Positions 1 to 8,343 of a stretch of 64,000 bases of DNA are shown piece after piece; the first letter of the stretch is position 1; every line of letters starts with the position of its first letter. The stretch comes from Pseudomonadota bacterium (GTDB lineage: Bacteria > Pseudomonadota > Gammaproteobacteria > Burkholderiales > Sulfuriferulaceae): NCBI GenBank assembly GCA_021795395.1, contig JAJYPN010000001.1, forward strand, positions 1 through 64,000, in the 5' to 3' direction. The notes under the pieces were generated by a model that was not told the DNA's origin, made no database searches, and saw nothing but the letters and a program-made list of their open reading frames with translations. The translations under genes and the position numbers were made by a program.

Positions 1-112
1 ATAGTAAAAAAAGGGTTGATTGATGCGGATTATTGCGCGATACTGCCCAATGACTTTTGGTTTAAAAACCGGCAGTTACGTTAAGCTTATGATTTTATAC
101 GGTGCACAGTCC

Positions 113-160
113 GGCTTCCGAAGCCAAGGGTCACTGGTTCGAATCCAGTCGAGCGCACCA
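113..160 (+). other. 3' fragment of a tRNA-Arg(CCG) gene, probable att site
   Basis: The stretch reads as the anticodon loop TTCCGAA (anticodon CCG), the 3' strand of the anticodon stem, a variable region, a perfect T arm (ACTGG-TTCGAAT-CCAGT), the 3' acceptor strand and an encoded CCA. No matching D arm or 5' acceptor strand is found in bases 1-112, and the 5' anticodon strand fits only near the loop. It is therefore a 3' part and not a working tRNA. Tyrosine integrases commonly use tRNA 3' ends as attachment sites and leave such a copy at the far end of the element. Here the fragment reads rightward, so the element would lie to the left, outside the window. That direction is inference. Confidence 0.75.
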
Positions 161-179
161 CTTTCCAGCCATATTCTGA

Positions 180-201
180 TTTTGGTCCAAGTTTTGGTCC
201 A
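180..201 (+). repeat. Two direct copies of TTTTGGTCCA
   Basis: TTTTGGTCCA occurs at 180-189 and 192-201, exactly 12 bases apart and 20 bases after the tRNA CCA end. Short direct repeats next to an att core resemble integrase arm-type binding sites, but no binding protein is visible in the window. Confidence 0.6.
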
Positions 202-205
202 GTTC

Positions 206-255
206 GCGATATAATGCGATATAATGCGATATAATGCGATATAATGCGATATAAA
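206..255 (+). repeat. Tandem 10-bp repeat GCGATATAAT, about five copies
   Basis: Four exact head-to-tail copies of GCGATATAAT are followed by a fifth that drifts at its end. Each unit contains TATAAT, a perfect -10 box. The period is close to one helical turn, so a protein bound to each unit would sit on one face of the DNA. The array could be an iteron-like site, a slippage product or a stack of promoter-like boxes. Nothing nearby decides among these. Confidence 0.7.
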
Positions 256-468
256 AAGAGAAATAAAACGAAAATAAACCCACATAATTCCTCTGCAATT
301 CGTAGTTTTCCCTCCTTTTTTGCGTCAAATCTGGCGACCGGGCCATCCTTTCGTCGCGTATAGCTATTCTCGGCGCACACTAAAAAATATTGATTTTTAT
401 GCGAGCTAACGCACTGACTCTCACTGCGATCGCTTACCCTCCCCAAAAGCCGTGCAATTTGCGCGGCG

Positions 469-513
469 TTCGCACCAAAATATGACTTTTTGAATAAATT
501 TCGCACCAAAATA
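469..513. repeat. Two direct copies of TTCGCACCAAAATA
   Basis: The 14-mer TTCGCACCAAAATA is found at 469-482 and 500-513, 31 bases apart. Read on the minus strand it contains TTTTGGTGCG, close to the TTTTGGTCCA pair at 180-201 but in the opposite orientation. Confidence 0.6.
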
Positions 514-703
514 GAAGACTTATTCATTTTTGCCGTGTAATCTAGACAGCAAATACGAGAGTTGATCTGCGGGCGTTTCCACCGTTGCAAATCATCATTT
601 TCCGTTCTATCGGCAAAGTTTCTCGTCTGAGCGTTGGCGTGCGTGACCGCCCGGTGATCGCCAACAGTTGACCCAGCTGAATCAGTCCATTGGAAAAAAC
701 CAA

Positions 704-1468
704 ATGAACAATCGCTCCTTGCCGGCCCATCCCATTCGTATTTCCTGCATCATCTGCGCATTTAACGAAGCGCCCAGAATCGGAGGCGTTCTGAAAATTG
801 CCACTACGCATCCGCTGTTGCATGAAGTCATCGTGGTCGACGATGGTTCTACCGACAATACTGCGGACATAGTCCAGCAATTTCAGAGCGTAAAACTTAT
901 CTCCTACCCGGTTAATCGTGGAAAAAGTTTCGCCATGGCAACCGGTGTCGCAGCGGCGCAAAACGATCTGCTGATGCTGCTGGATGCCGATCTGAAAGGT
1001 CTGGCCGCCCAGCATATTTCGGCCTTGGCGGCTCCGGTGCTATCTGGCGAAGCGGATGTCAGCGTTAGCCTGAGGCAGAACAGCCTGTTTATTTTCCGCG
1101 TTATCGGTCTCGATTTCGTATCCGGTGAACGCGTTCTCAAAAAGGAACTGTTGAGCGAGGCGCTAAAGGAAATACGCAGGTTGCCGCGTTTCGGCATCGA
1201 GGTATTTCTGAACAATCAGATTATTGCGCAGCGTCTGTCGATCGCAGTCACCCATTGGCCTCAGGTCACCCAATGGAGAAAAACCGAAAAACTGGGATAC
1301 TGGAAAGGCCTGTCGGCAGAATGGCGCATGATAGCCGACCTGCTGCACGTCTCGTATCCGCTGGCGTTAATTTCTCAAACCTATCAGATGCTTACCTTAC
1401 GCGTTCGTCACGATACGTCGGCCCCTTCGGTGGATTTGATAGGTAAACCGCGCGGCGATACACATTGA
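704..1468 (+). CDS. Glycosyltransferase family 2
   Basis: This is a GT-A fold glycosyltransferase that would move a sugar from a nucleotide or lipid donor to an unknown acceptor. The N-terminus has the family signature (SCIICAFNEAPRIGGVL), followed by VIVVDDGSTDNT and the metal-binding LLDADL, which plays the DxD role. At about 254 residues it has the bare catalytic domain and no clear membrane anchor. The ORF track opens at a TTG at 668. I prefer the in-frame ATG at 704 because the family core begins shortly after it, although neither start has a strong ribosome site. It stands alone downstream of the tRNA-fragment region. The substrate cannot be told from the sequence. Confidence 0.8.
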   Translation: MNNRSLPAHPIRISCIICAFNEAPRIGGVLKIATTHPLLHEVIVVDDGSTDNTADIVQQFQSVKLISYPVNRGKSFAMATGVAAAQNDLLMLLDADLKGLAAQHISALAAPVLSGEADVSVSLRQNSLFIFRVIGLDFVSGERVLKKELLSEALKEIRRLPRFGIEVFLNNQIIAQRLSIAVTHWPQVTQWRKTEKLGYWKGLSAEWRMIADLLHVSYPLALISQTYQMLTLRVRHDTSAPSVDLIGKPRGDTH

Positions 1469-1512
1469 CATGATTCATCCGTAATCAGAAATTGTTCCAG
1501 ACATGATCCCGA

Positions 1513-2205
1513 TCAAATCTGGCTGGCTAGAATATTTACGCTCAAAGCCAGCACGGCCACGTTGAATCCGAACGACAGCAGACCATGCGCCATGGCCAGG
1601 CGGCGCATGATGCGGGAAGTCACTGCCACATCCGAAACCTGGGAAGTCATGCCGATAACAAAAGAAAAATAAGCGAAATCAAGATAATCCGGTTCGCGGT
1701 CGCCGGGAAATTTCAGGCCTCCTTTCTGTGCAGTATAGTTTCCACTGCCGCCGACGTAATAACGATGAGCGTAATGAAATGCGAAGCGCGTATGCACCAA
1801 TAGCCAGGAAAAGACCAGCGCCTGCAAGGAAAGCGCCAAATGCATCATTTTCTGCCATGGCGACAGGGCATGCCCGCTTTTGTACATAAACGCCAGCGCC
1901 GCCACGCTGATGGATGCAGCGCCCAGCACTAACAGCAATATCGCCCGGTTGCTCTGACCTTTATCGGCATGATTACGCGTAGCTTCAGCGTCCGCGCCAG
2001 CCATGGTGATCCACGCAAGCAGCAGATAAATGCCGGCCATCGTATTCCAGGTGGAAATAGCCAGCGTATCCACTGACGTCAAAGGAAATAACAGCCCAAA
2101 AATGATCGCGCCACCCAACCCTGCCAGCGCGATGCGATGATGCACGTCAAGCTGTCGAATTTGCTGTTGCAAAGGATGTAGCGAGTGGGTATCGGACGGT
2201 TTCAT
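1513..2205 (-). CDS. DUF1345 membrane protein
   Basis: This is a predicted inner-membrane protein of about 230 residues with several hydrophobic helices (for example AGLGGAIIFGLLFPL, AILLLVLGAASISVAALAFM and the C-terminal helix). Length and the conserved block around PDYLDFAYFSFVIGMTSQVSDV match the DUF1345 family, whose function is unknown. I start at the Met of MKPSDTHSL. The longer track ORF adds eleven residues without family character. It follows the MAPEG gene on the same strand with 36 bases between them, so the two are probably co-transcribed. Confidence 0.75.
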   Translation of the reverse strand: MKPSDTHSLHPLQQQIRQLDVHHRIALAGLGGAIIFGLLFPLTSVDTLAISTWNTMAGIYLLLAWITMAGADAEATRNHADKGQSNRAILLLVLGAASISVAALAFMYKSGHALSPWQKMMHLALSLQALVFSWLLVHTRFAFHYAHRYYVGGSGNYTAQKGGLKFPGDREPDYLDFAYFSFVIGMTSQVSDVAVTSRIMRRLAMAHGLLSFGFNVAVLALSVNILASQI

Positions 2206-2241
2206 GTTGCCGGCTTGCCAATGTTCGCCATCCCGCAAGCC

Positions 2242-2619
2242 TTAGGTATGCGCTGCAAGCACGAATAAGCCGATAACCAGTACAAAACCGGTTGCCCATA
2301 CCAGAGAACGCAAATACGACAGGTTCAGCAGATAAAATATCGCGTGCAGGATTCGCGCCGCAATAAAACATGAGGCCATGACATCCACCGTTCCCTGCGC
2401 AACGTGTTGCAGCTGAGCGATAATGACCGCAGCAGCAAATGGCGGAAACGCTTCGAAAGCATTCAATTGCGCCCAGAAAGCGCGTTTTCTGTAACCTTCC
2501 GCCCGTTCCAGTTGCGGGCGCGGGGCAGCGTTATCGTAGTTGGTTCCGGCTTTGGCCAGAATTACCCACAGATAAGGCAAAATGGCCGCTATCATAATGC
2601 ACCAATAGGCAATGCTCAT
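2242..2619 (-). CDS. MAPEG family membrane protein
   Basis: This small integral membrane protein of 125 residues has four hydrophobic segments and the MAPEG-type loop RKRAFWAQLNAFEAFPPFAAAV, followed by RILHAIFYLLNLSYLRSLVWATGF. Eukaryotic MAPEG proteins act in glutathione and eicosanoid metabolism. The role of these short bacterial relatives is not established. It leads a likely two-gene unit with the DUF1345 protein and is transcribed away from the cardiolipin synthase gene. Confidence 0.8.
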   Translation of the reverse strand: MSIAYWCIMIAAILPYLWVILAKAGTNYDNAAPRPQLERAEGYRKRAFWAQLNAFEAFPPFAAAVIIAQLQHVAQGTVDVMASCFIAARILHAIFYLLNLSYLRSLVWATGFVLVIGLFVLAAHT

Positions 2620-2667
2620 CGTTCCTCCCCAGCAAAACCTTTTCCTATCGTTTAATGTGCCGAAACC

Positions 2668-2733
2668 CTGTCAACCTCGTTCAGATTCTAGCATAGGTAC
2701 TGTTGACAGTAACAATGCGAGTGTCTATATAAT
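2668..2733 (+). promoter_or_regulatory. Sigma-70 type promoter of cls with an overlapping inverted repeat
   Basis: TTGACA at 2703-2708 is followed after 17 bases by TATATA, or after 19 by a perfect TATAAT (2728-2733). This predicts a leader of about 100 bases before the cls ATG. The -35 box lies in GTTGACAG, which is the exact inverse of CTGTCAAC at 2668-2675. The repeat is thus a divergent pair of -35-like boxes and could also be an operator. Confidence 0.6.
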
Positions 2734-2841
2734 CCTTTCAACTCCGCGGTGAAACTGTCGATCCAGCGCTTTCCGGCAACAAATTACCGATAACGGGAAG
2801 CTGTTTACCTATAATAGCTGCATTTCCACTCAGGATTACCT

Positions 2842-4236
2842 ATGATGATTCCCATACGGGCTTCCCTGCCACCTTTGATCCATGGCATTACGGTAGCAGC
2901 GGGTTTGTTGATCTACGTACTGGCGACCCGCATCGGCAAACAACAACGACGGCCTTCGGTAGCATTGGCGTGGGTGTTGACGATTACTGCGTTTCCCTAT
3001 GCCGGAATCCCGCTTTTTTTGTTCTTCGGTACGCGCAAGTTTCTCCGTCCGCCGCACCGGCCGATCGCATTGCACCCCGATCTTTCGACTTCCTCTGTCC
3101 CCGCGTGGTCGACGCGCCTGCTCGAAGCGATGAATATCGAACCGCTGACCTGTAACGCCGAGGTGCGCTTACATAAAAACGGCGACGATTCCTGGCGGGA
3201 ATTGCTTGCGCTGATCGATTCGGCGCAACACGAACTCGATATCTGCACGTTCCTGTTAGGAGACGACGAAATCGGCGGTAAAATCGTGGACAAATTGATA
3301 GTGCGCGCCCGTCAGGGCATTCAGATCCGCTTGCTGCTGGATGCAGTCGGTTGTCTGGGCACCTCGCGCAAGGATATACGACTACTGAAAAACGCCGGCG
3401 TGCAAGTACGGCGTTTCATGCCCATACTCCATAATCCGATACGCGGCCGAACCAATCTGCGCATTCATCGGAAACTTGCTCTGGCAGACCGGCAAAAATT
3501 ATGGAGCGGCGGGCGCAATCTGGCCGACGAATATTTTATCGATCGTCCCCGCCAGCCCGCTTGGGTCGATTTGAGTTTTACGATTGAAGGCCCGCTGGCG
3601 ATTCAGGCCCACGCCCAATTCGAACGCGATTGGCTTTTTGCCAGCGGCCGGCAGGAATCCGCCGATGAAACCGCTTTCCACGGTCAATCGGCATCAGGAT
3701 CGATACCCGCGCAATGGGTGCCCAGCGGACCCGACCATGCCGACGATACCATTTATAATTTGCTGCTGGCAGCCGCCTGTCACGCGCAGACTCGTATTAT
3801 CGCCGTGACGCCTTATTTCGTACCTAACGACACTCTGCTGGAAGCCTGGTGCATGGCCTGCCGCCGCGGGGTAGCAATCACGCTCATCGTGCCGGAAAAA
3901 TCCAACCATCTGCTGGCCGATCTGGCGAGAGGCCGCGCATTGTTGGCGATGGTCGAAGCCGGCGCGAAAATATTGCTCTACCCCGAAATGGTTCATGCCA
4001 AAATGATCGCGATCGATGATACGCTCGCCTTGTGCGGTTCCGTCAATCTGGATGGCCGCAGCCTGTTTCTGAATTACGAAACGATGGCCGTCTTTTACGG
4101 CAAGGACGAAATACAGTGGTTCGAGACCTGGCATACGGACCTTGCTCAGCGTTCAGCGGTTTTTGCCGCGCGCCAGCCTTCCTGGCTGCGCGACACGATA
4201 GAAGGCATCGTGCGCGTAATCGGTTTTGAATTATGA
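2842..4236 (+). CDS. cls: Cardiolipin synthase (phospholipase D family)
   Basis: The enzyme joins two phosphatidylglycerol molecules into cardiolipin and glycerol at the inner membrane. Two N-terminal hydrophobic helices (about residues 9-27 and 42-61) are followed by two PLD domains. Both HKD motifs are intact: HRKLALAD with the downstream GG near residue 210, and HAKMIAID with GSVNLDGRS near residue 385. The length of 464 residues is normal for ClsA-type enzymes. An AGGA six bases before the ATG supports this start, and a promoter with a leader of about 100 bases lies upstream. It converges on the DUF1631 gene with only 23 bases between them. Confidence 0.9.
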   Translation: MMIPIRASLPPLIHGITVAAGLLIYVLATRIGKQQRRPSVALAWVLTITAFPYAGIPLFLFFGTRKFLRPPHRPIALHPDLSTSSVPAWSTRLLEAMNIEPLTCNAEVRLHKNGDDSWRELLALIDSAQHELDICTFLLGDDEIGGKIVDKLIVRARQGIQIRLLLDAVGCLGTSRKDIRLLKNAGVQVRRFMPILHNPIRGRTNLRIHRKLALADRQKLWSGGRNLADEYFIDRPRQPAWVDLSFTIEGPLAIQAHAQFERDWLFASGRQESADETAFHGQSASGSIPAQWVPSGPDHADDTIYNLLLAAACHAQTRIIAVTPYFVPNDTLLEAWCMACRRGVAITLIVPEKSNHLLADLARGRALLAMVEAGAKILLYPEMVHAKMIAIDDTLALCGSVNLDGRSLFLNYETMAVFYGKDEIQWFETWHTDLAQRSAVFAARQPSWLRDTIEGIVRVIGFEL

Positions 4237-4259
4237 CGGCCGTATTCGGCATACGCGAA

Positions 4260-6485
4260 TCAATCTGGCCGATCGAAGCCTTCCGCGGTATGCAGTACTG
4301 ACCGTATGGCACGGTCGAACAATAACTGACTTTCCGCATGACGCATTTGCCCGCTGCCGATCATGCGCTGCCATTCACTTAACGTGAGCATTAGCGGAGC
4401 CGATTGTCGATCAGATTTAAATAGCAGGATCGAGGTATCGCTGCTGGTCCAGCATAAACGAGCCCGATCCGCGGTCCGATCGAAATCGATCTCAAAGAAG
4501 CTGCCTCTGTGCCGTCGCGGTTCCGGATAGGCTTCGAAGCGTGATGGTCCGCCATGCTGCATACCCGACCCGACGGCCGTTTCTTCCCATTCGGGGTAAT
4601 CGGCGGACGACAGAAGTTCGCCATCGAACCGTCTTAGCGTAGTCGATATCACTATTTTTTCCGCCTGATCGATAGCCTGTGCGTTCATGTACTGTGTAGG
4701 CGACTCTTGATGAATCAGGGGTTTGAATGCCCGATGCAGCGATGCCAAAGACGGTGCAGACGACAACTGATTCGAACGCAACGCTCCGGTATGCGCATCG
4801 AAAAGGCGCCCCAGCAATTCCTTTTGCCGGGATTGCGGCCAGGCAATCGACATCATGCCTTCACGCAGAGTGCCGATCATCGCCGGCAACAGGGCCGACA
4901 AGGTCTGCCTGTCGTATTCGTCTACCTTCGGTGCGACACTCCAGATCAGGTTGGGAACCAGAATACGGAACCGTTCGGCGCGAGCGGGTTCGAAACTATC
5001 GGCCAGCTCTATCGCTTCTGCCCACGTTTCCGTTATAAATTCGCGCAAAAAATCATTGAGGGCCATACCCGACAGGATTTCCGTCAGTTGCACAGTGAGG
5101 CGGGTCAAATTCATGGCGCGCCCGCGGAGATTGTCCAGCGCTTGCGCAGCCTTTTTCAATTTATCGTCTCTATTTCGAATATCCTGTTCGATAAATGTTT
5201 CCAGTTCGTCCTGCGAACGGACGAACAAGGCCAGCAGCGAATCGACATCTTCCAGCGCAGCATTCAGCAAGGTTTCCGTTATCTCGGCAATTTTTGCCTC
5301 CATACTGTGGCTGGCGAAATCGCCGGAATTGTTGGGCGCAGAAACGGATGCCATGCGATTGATCAAGGCGCGCACGGGATGCTCTTTTCGGAACCAGAAG
5401 CTGTCGTCGTTCAAAACGATCTTCAATACCAGAAATTGCAGCTTGCCCAACTGCGCTCGTATCGTCTGCGACAACAGACTATCGCGCGCGATGTATTCGA
5501 ACAGCATGGCGACGATATCGATGATCATCCGTTCATTCGCATCTTCGGTCAGTTCAGCAAGCTGACGGTTCTGCTCAAAAACCACGTTCATTAACTCGCC
5601 GAAATCGCTCGCTTTTCCAATGCTTGCTCCAGCCGGCGCTTGCAATCGTTCTTTCAATGCCTGCGCCAGCGGCCGCGATAAAGCGACCGATTCTGGCTGT
5701 TGCGATCCACGCTCCAGAAACTGCCGCATCATGGCCGTAGCGATTGACATCGATTCCGAATCCGCCGCCGCAACATCCGAAATCCCCGCACGATTGAAAC
5801 CGCGGTTAATATGCTCACCGACGCTCATTTTATTCAGGGATTTTTTGATACGTAGCGGCATGTCCGCCGCTACGCCATGCTCCATAAGACTGCGATTCAC
5901 AGCGCCATAAATCGCATCGATAGCGCTGGCATAACTCTCGGCCAGCAATGGCATCATGATATCGCTCACCTCCGCCGGCAGCGCCATGCCTTCGGCAGCT
6001 TCAGCCAGCGATTTCGAAACCAGATAAGGCCGGAACGGCACTTCGCGTTCCTTGACTTCATCCTGACCAAACAAGAGCGCAATGCGCGCATTCAGGTCGC
6101 GTAACTGTTCTTCCGCCTCGTTACGGAAACGCTCGGTAAAGGCTGCCAGCCGCAGTTCGCCTTCAAATGCCGAAGGTTCGATCAGCGACAACCCCCCTTT
6201 ATCCGTTAGATCAAAGCTGGGGCGAAACGTACTGTAAGCCGTTTGCAGGCTGCGCTGCAACAATTTGTCCATACTGATATGCAGTTTTTGCCTGAGCTCG
6301 TTCGAACGATCGTGCAGCAATCGCCGCAAAATACGGTAATGGCTTTGTTGCGATAAAGAGATACCGCTTTCGCTTTTTTTAAACGCCGTCTCCATCATTT
6401 TCGGAAGGAACCGATCAAATTCGTGCAAGTATGCACGCAAAAAAACCTCTTTTGCCGCAACCAGCACTTCATCCCGAATTGCCAT
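4260..6485 (-). CDS. DUF1631 protein
   Basis: This is a large protein of 741 residues, mostly alpha-helical and without a signal peptide or membrane segment. Family membership rests on length, the N-terminal ISLSQQSHYRILRRLLHDRS region, the central helical repeats and the C-terminal block (FFEIDFDRTADRARLCWTSS) that ends in a compact beta-rich segment. The C-terminus resembles a PilZ-like module, but I do not see a clear RxxxR plus DxSxxG pair. The function of the family is unknown. It stands alone on this strand. Confidence 0.75.
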   Translation of the reverse strand: MAIRDEVLVAAKEVFLRAYLHEFDRFLPKMMETAFKKSESGISLSQQSHYRILRRLLHDRSNELRQKLHISMDKLLQRSLQTAYSTFRPSFDLTDKGGLSLIEPSAFEGELRLAAFTERFRNEAEEQLRDLNARIALLFGQDEVKEREVPFRPYLVSKSLAEAAEGMALPAEVSDIMMPLLAESYASAIDAIYGAVNRSLMEHGVAADMPLRIKKSLNKMSVGEHINRGFNRAGISDVAAADSESMSIATAMMRQFLERGSQQPESVALSRPLAQALKERLQAPAGASIGKASDFGELMNVVFEQNRQLAELTEDANERMIIDIVAMLFEYIARDSLLSQTIRAQLGKLQFLVLKIVLNDDSFWFRKEHPVRALINRMASVSAPNNSGDFASHSMEAKIAEITETLLNAALEDVDSLLALFVRSQDELETFIEQDIRNRDDKLKKAAQALDNLRGRAMNLTRLTVQLTEILSGMALNDFLREFITETWAEAIELADSFEPARAERFRILVPNLIWSVAPKVDEYDRQTLSALLPAMIGTLREGMMSIAWPQSRQKELLGRLFDAHTGALRSNQLSSAPSLASLHRAFKPLIHQESPTQYMNAQAIDQAEKIVISTTLRRFDGELLSSADYPEWEETAVGSGMQHGGPSRFEAYPEPRRHRGSFFEIDFDRTADRARLCWTSSDTSILLFKSDRQSAPLMLTLSEWQRMIGSGQMRHAESQLLFDRAIRSVLHTAEGFDRPD

Positions 6486-6644
6486 ACCTACCTTCCCCGA
6501 TATTGCGTTTTTTTAGGTTATTGCCCGAACTGAACCCTTGGGTCCATGCCATGATTTCATCGGTTACCTGCATTTTAACGCAGCGGGAGCGACAATCGCC
6601 GCCACCCTTAACAAGGCTGCATCGCTTCCAAAATCTGCCATTTT

Positions 6645-7112
6645 TCAGAAACCGCAGCCGCTTAAACCGGGATGATCATCGGGTCGCCGACCGAGCGGCC
6701 AATGGAACCGGCGATCGGATTCTCGAATAGGCATGTCGTTGATGCTCGCATAGCGATGCGTCATCAGACCAGCCGGGTTGAACTGCCAGTTTTCGTTGCC
6801 GTAACTGCGATACCAGTGTCCCGAATCGTCGTGCCATTCGTAGGCGAAACGCACGGCGATCCGTGCCTCGCGAAAACTCCATACTTCCTTGATCAGGCGA
6901 TAATCCAGCTCCTTGTTCCATTTTCGCGTCAGAAACGCACGCACGGCATCTCTGCCTTCAATGAATTCGCTGCGATTTCGCCAATACGTATCTTCGGTAT
7001 AAACAGCAGCCACACGTTCGGGATCGCGGGTGTTCCAGGCGTCTTCCGCCATGCGCGCTTTCTGGGCGGCGGTTTCGGAATCGAACGGGGGAAACGGCGG
7101 ACGATTATCCAT
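6645..7112 (-). CDS. NTF2-like protein (DUF1348 / SnoaL-like)
   Basis: The protein has 155 residues and a cone-shaped NTF2-like fold. The conserved run [20 protein letters not shown], then [40 protein letters not shown] and [13 protein letters not shown] is typical of the DUF1348 group. These proteins are small-molecule binding or isomerase-like, and the ligand is unknown. AGGGA six bases before the ATG supports the start. The gene is divergent from the GNAT gene. Confidence 0.85.
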   Translation of the reverse strand: MDNRPPFPPFDSETAAQKARMAEDAWNTRDPERVAAVYTEDTYWRNRSEFIEGRDAVRAFLTRKWNKELDYRLIKEVWSFREARIAVRFAYEWHDDSGHWYRSYGNENWQFNPAGLMTHRYASINDMPIRESDRRFHWPLGRRPDDHPGLSGCGF

Positions 7113-7209
7113 GATTTATCCCTGAAAATAAATCGTTAAACATGCATGCATCAGTATAGATCAGCTATAATAATTCGGAAGACCAACGTGCAGGAAGCAG
7201 GAAAAATTA

Positions 7210-7647
7210 ATGAATGTTTGCGTAGCGTCTACCGAAACCGACATAGCCGCCTGCTATCCTGTCCTACACGAACTTCGCCCGCACCTTCAGGAACACGAAT
7301 TCGTAAGCCGGGTCCAGCGTCAAATGCACAACCATGGTTATACACTGCTGTATATCGCTGTCTCAGCGCACGTTGTCGCCGCCGCCGGATACCGGTTGAT
7401 CGAAACCTTATCCTGGGGGCGGACGCTGTATGTCGACGACCTGATCACCTTGAGTAACGCCCGCACACAGGGCTACGGCGGCAAATTGATGGATAGTCTG
7501 ATGCAGACAGCGCGCGACTTATCCTGCGACCAATTCCATCTTGATTCGGGGATGCAACGGCACGATGCACATCGCTTGTATCTGAACCATGGATTGCAGA
7601 TCAATGCGCATCATTTTTCTGCTCTTCTGAATCCGAAAACGGCCTGA
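7210..7647 (+). CDS. GNAT family N-acetyltransferase
   Basis: The protein has 145 residues and the GNAT core: a beta-4 strand (TLYVDDLIT) and the acetyl-CoA loop as RTQGYGGKLMDSLM, followed by the LYLNHGLQI end that is typical of small acetyltransferases. The acceptor cannot be predicted. An AGGAAAA stretch precedes the ATG. A second, broken copy of this gene's 5' part lies about 1.1 kb downstream (8344-8394), with the VapBC relic between the copies, so the locus has been duplicated or rearranged. Confidence 0.85.
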   Translation: MNVCVASTETDIAACYPVLHELRPHLQEHEFVSRVQRQMHNHGYTLLYIAVSAHVVAAAGYRLIETLSWGRTLYVDDLITLSNARTQGYGGKLMDSLMQTARDLSCDQFHLDSGMQRHDAHRLYLNHGLQINAHHFSALLNPKTA

Positions 7648-7750
7648 ATGGCATTTTCCAAAACCATTTTGCGAGTAGCTAAACAGTAACGCTAACCCGC
7701 GTCCGGTCATACTTGAATTCAAGATAAAGCTTTTCGCAGACGCGAAATAA

Positions 7751-8152
7751 TCACACTTCCCAGTCTTCTATCGGCAAGCCTTGCACCCGGCCAAATCCAA
7801 CGGTATTGTGGGTAATTAAGGTTGCTTCATTGGCGCGAGCGATGGCGGCTATCATTAAATCATTCGCGCCGATCAAACATCCTTGCACTGTAAGATCTGC
7901 GCGAATCTGCGCATAATGTTCGGCGGCGTTATCGTCAAACTCAAAGCTGTGTAATGGCGCAAACAACTTTTGTAACAGGTGCAGGTTACTTTCTTTTTGC
8001 TCGCTGCGTAGCGCGCCAAACAAAAGCTTCGCCTTTACCACGCCACATAGCGCAATATCTCCGGGGCTATGTTGCGTAAAACGCCTGCGCACAATGAGGT
8101 TTTTACGTTGCCACAATTGAATACAGACGTTGGTATCCAGCAGGCATATCAA
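7751..8152 (-). CDS. vapC: VapC-type PIN-domain toxin, probably inactive
   Basis: VapC toxins are PIN ribonucleases that cut tRNA or rRNA. The frame is full length (133 residues), with LLDTNVCI at the N-terminus carrying the first acidic residue and GANDLMIAAIA carrying a later one. At the second acidic position, where the family has AEL, this protein has AKL (VVKAKLLFGA). One G-to-A change (GAG to AAG) would explain it. The C-terminal THNTVGFGR also differs from the common THNTREF-type motif. With the broken antitoxin upstream, this suggests a module that has lost activity. Loss of activity is inference from the motifs. Confidence 0.75.
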   Translation of the reverse strand: MICLLDTNVCIQLWQRKNLIVRRRFTQHSPGDIALCGVVKAKLLFGALRSEQKESNLHLLQKLFAPLHSFEFDDNAAEHYAQIRADLTVQGCLIGANDLMIAAIARANEATLITHNTVGFGRVQGLPIEDWEV

Positions 8153-8175
8153 TTAAGGGCTCGCTAATAAATAAC

Positions 8176-8253
8176 TTAAACATACGCTGGTTTGGCTTTA
8201 ATGCGTATTTGCGCTTCTATTTCGTCTGGCACGTAGAAATGTAATTGCGACAG
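8176..8253 (-). pseudogene. vapB: Remnant of the VapB antitoxin gene
   Basis: Directly upstream of vapC the minus strand reads LSQLHFYVPDEIEAQIRIKA followed by KPAYV and a stop, 25 codons in all. It resembles the N-terminal strand and helix of a short VapB-like antitoxin. The first codon is CTG where ATG would be expected. The C-terminal half that would neutralise the toxin is missing. It is too short for the ORF track. Confidence 0.6.
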
Positions 8254-8343
8254 GATTTAGCCCTCATATGTGCTATATGTGGAATGTATGCGCAAGACGT
8301 TTATATGTCAATATGAAACCTTGGGTATAATTGCTTTTGCTTT

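Larger units (their letters stand above)
161..703. other. Non-coding stretch after the tRNA fragment, with short repeats
   Basis: About 540 bases hold no convincing gene. The minus-strand ORFs of the track here are antisense readings of the tRNA piece and the repeats. The stretch is AT-rich up to about 540, then becomes more like the flanking chromosome. It carries the three repeat sets listed separately. No integrase, transposase or terminal inverted repeat could be recognised. It may be what is left of an integrative element, or its edge. Confidence 0.5.

Noticed and set aside
76-590. Minus-strand ORFs of 69, 71 and 167 residues ending in LDSNQ- or WIRTSD-like peptides
   Set aside because: They are antisense translations of the tRNA fragment, a well-known annotation artefact, extended through the tandem repeat.
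4707-5594. 295-residue plus-strand ORF inside the DUF1631 gene
   Set aside because: Antisense shadow: rich in Arg, Gln and Cys with no domain, while DUF1631 is continuous on the minus strand.
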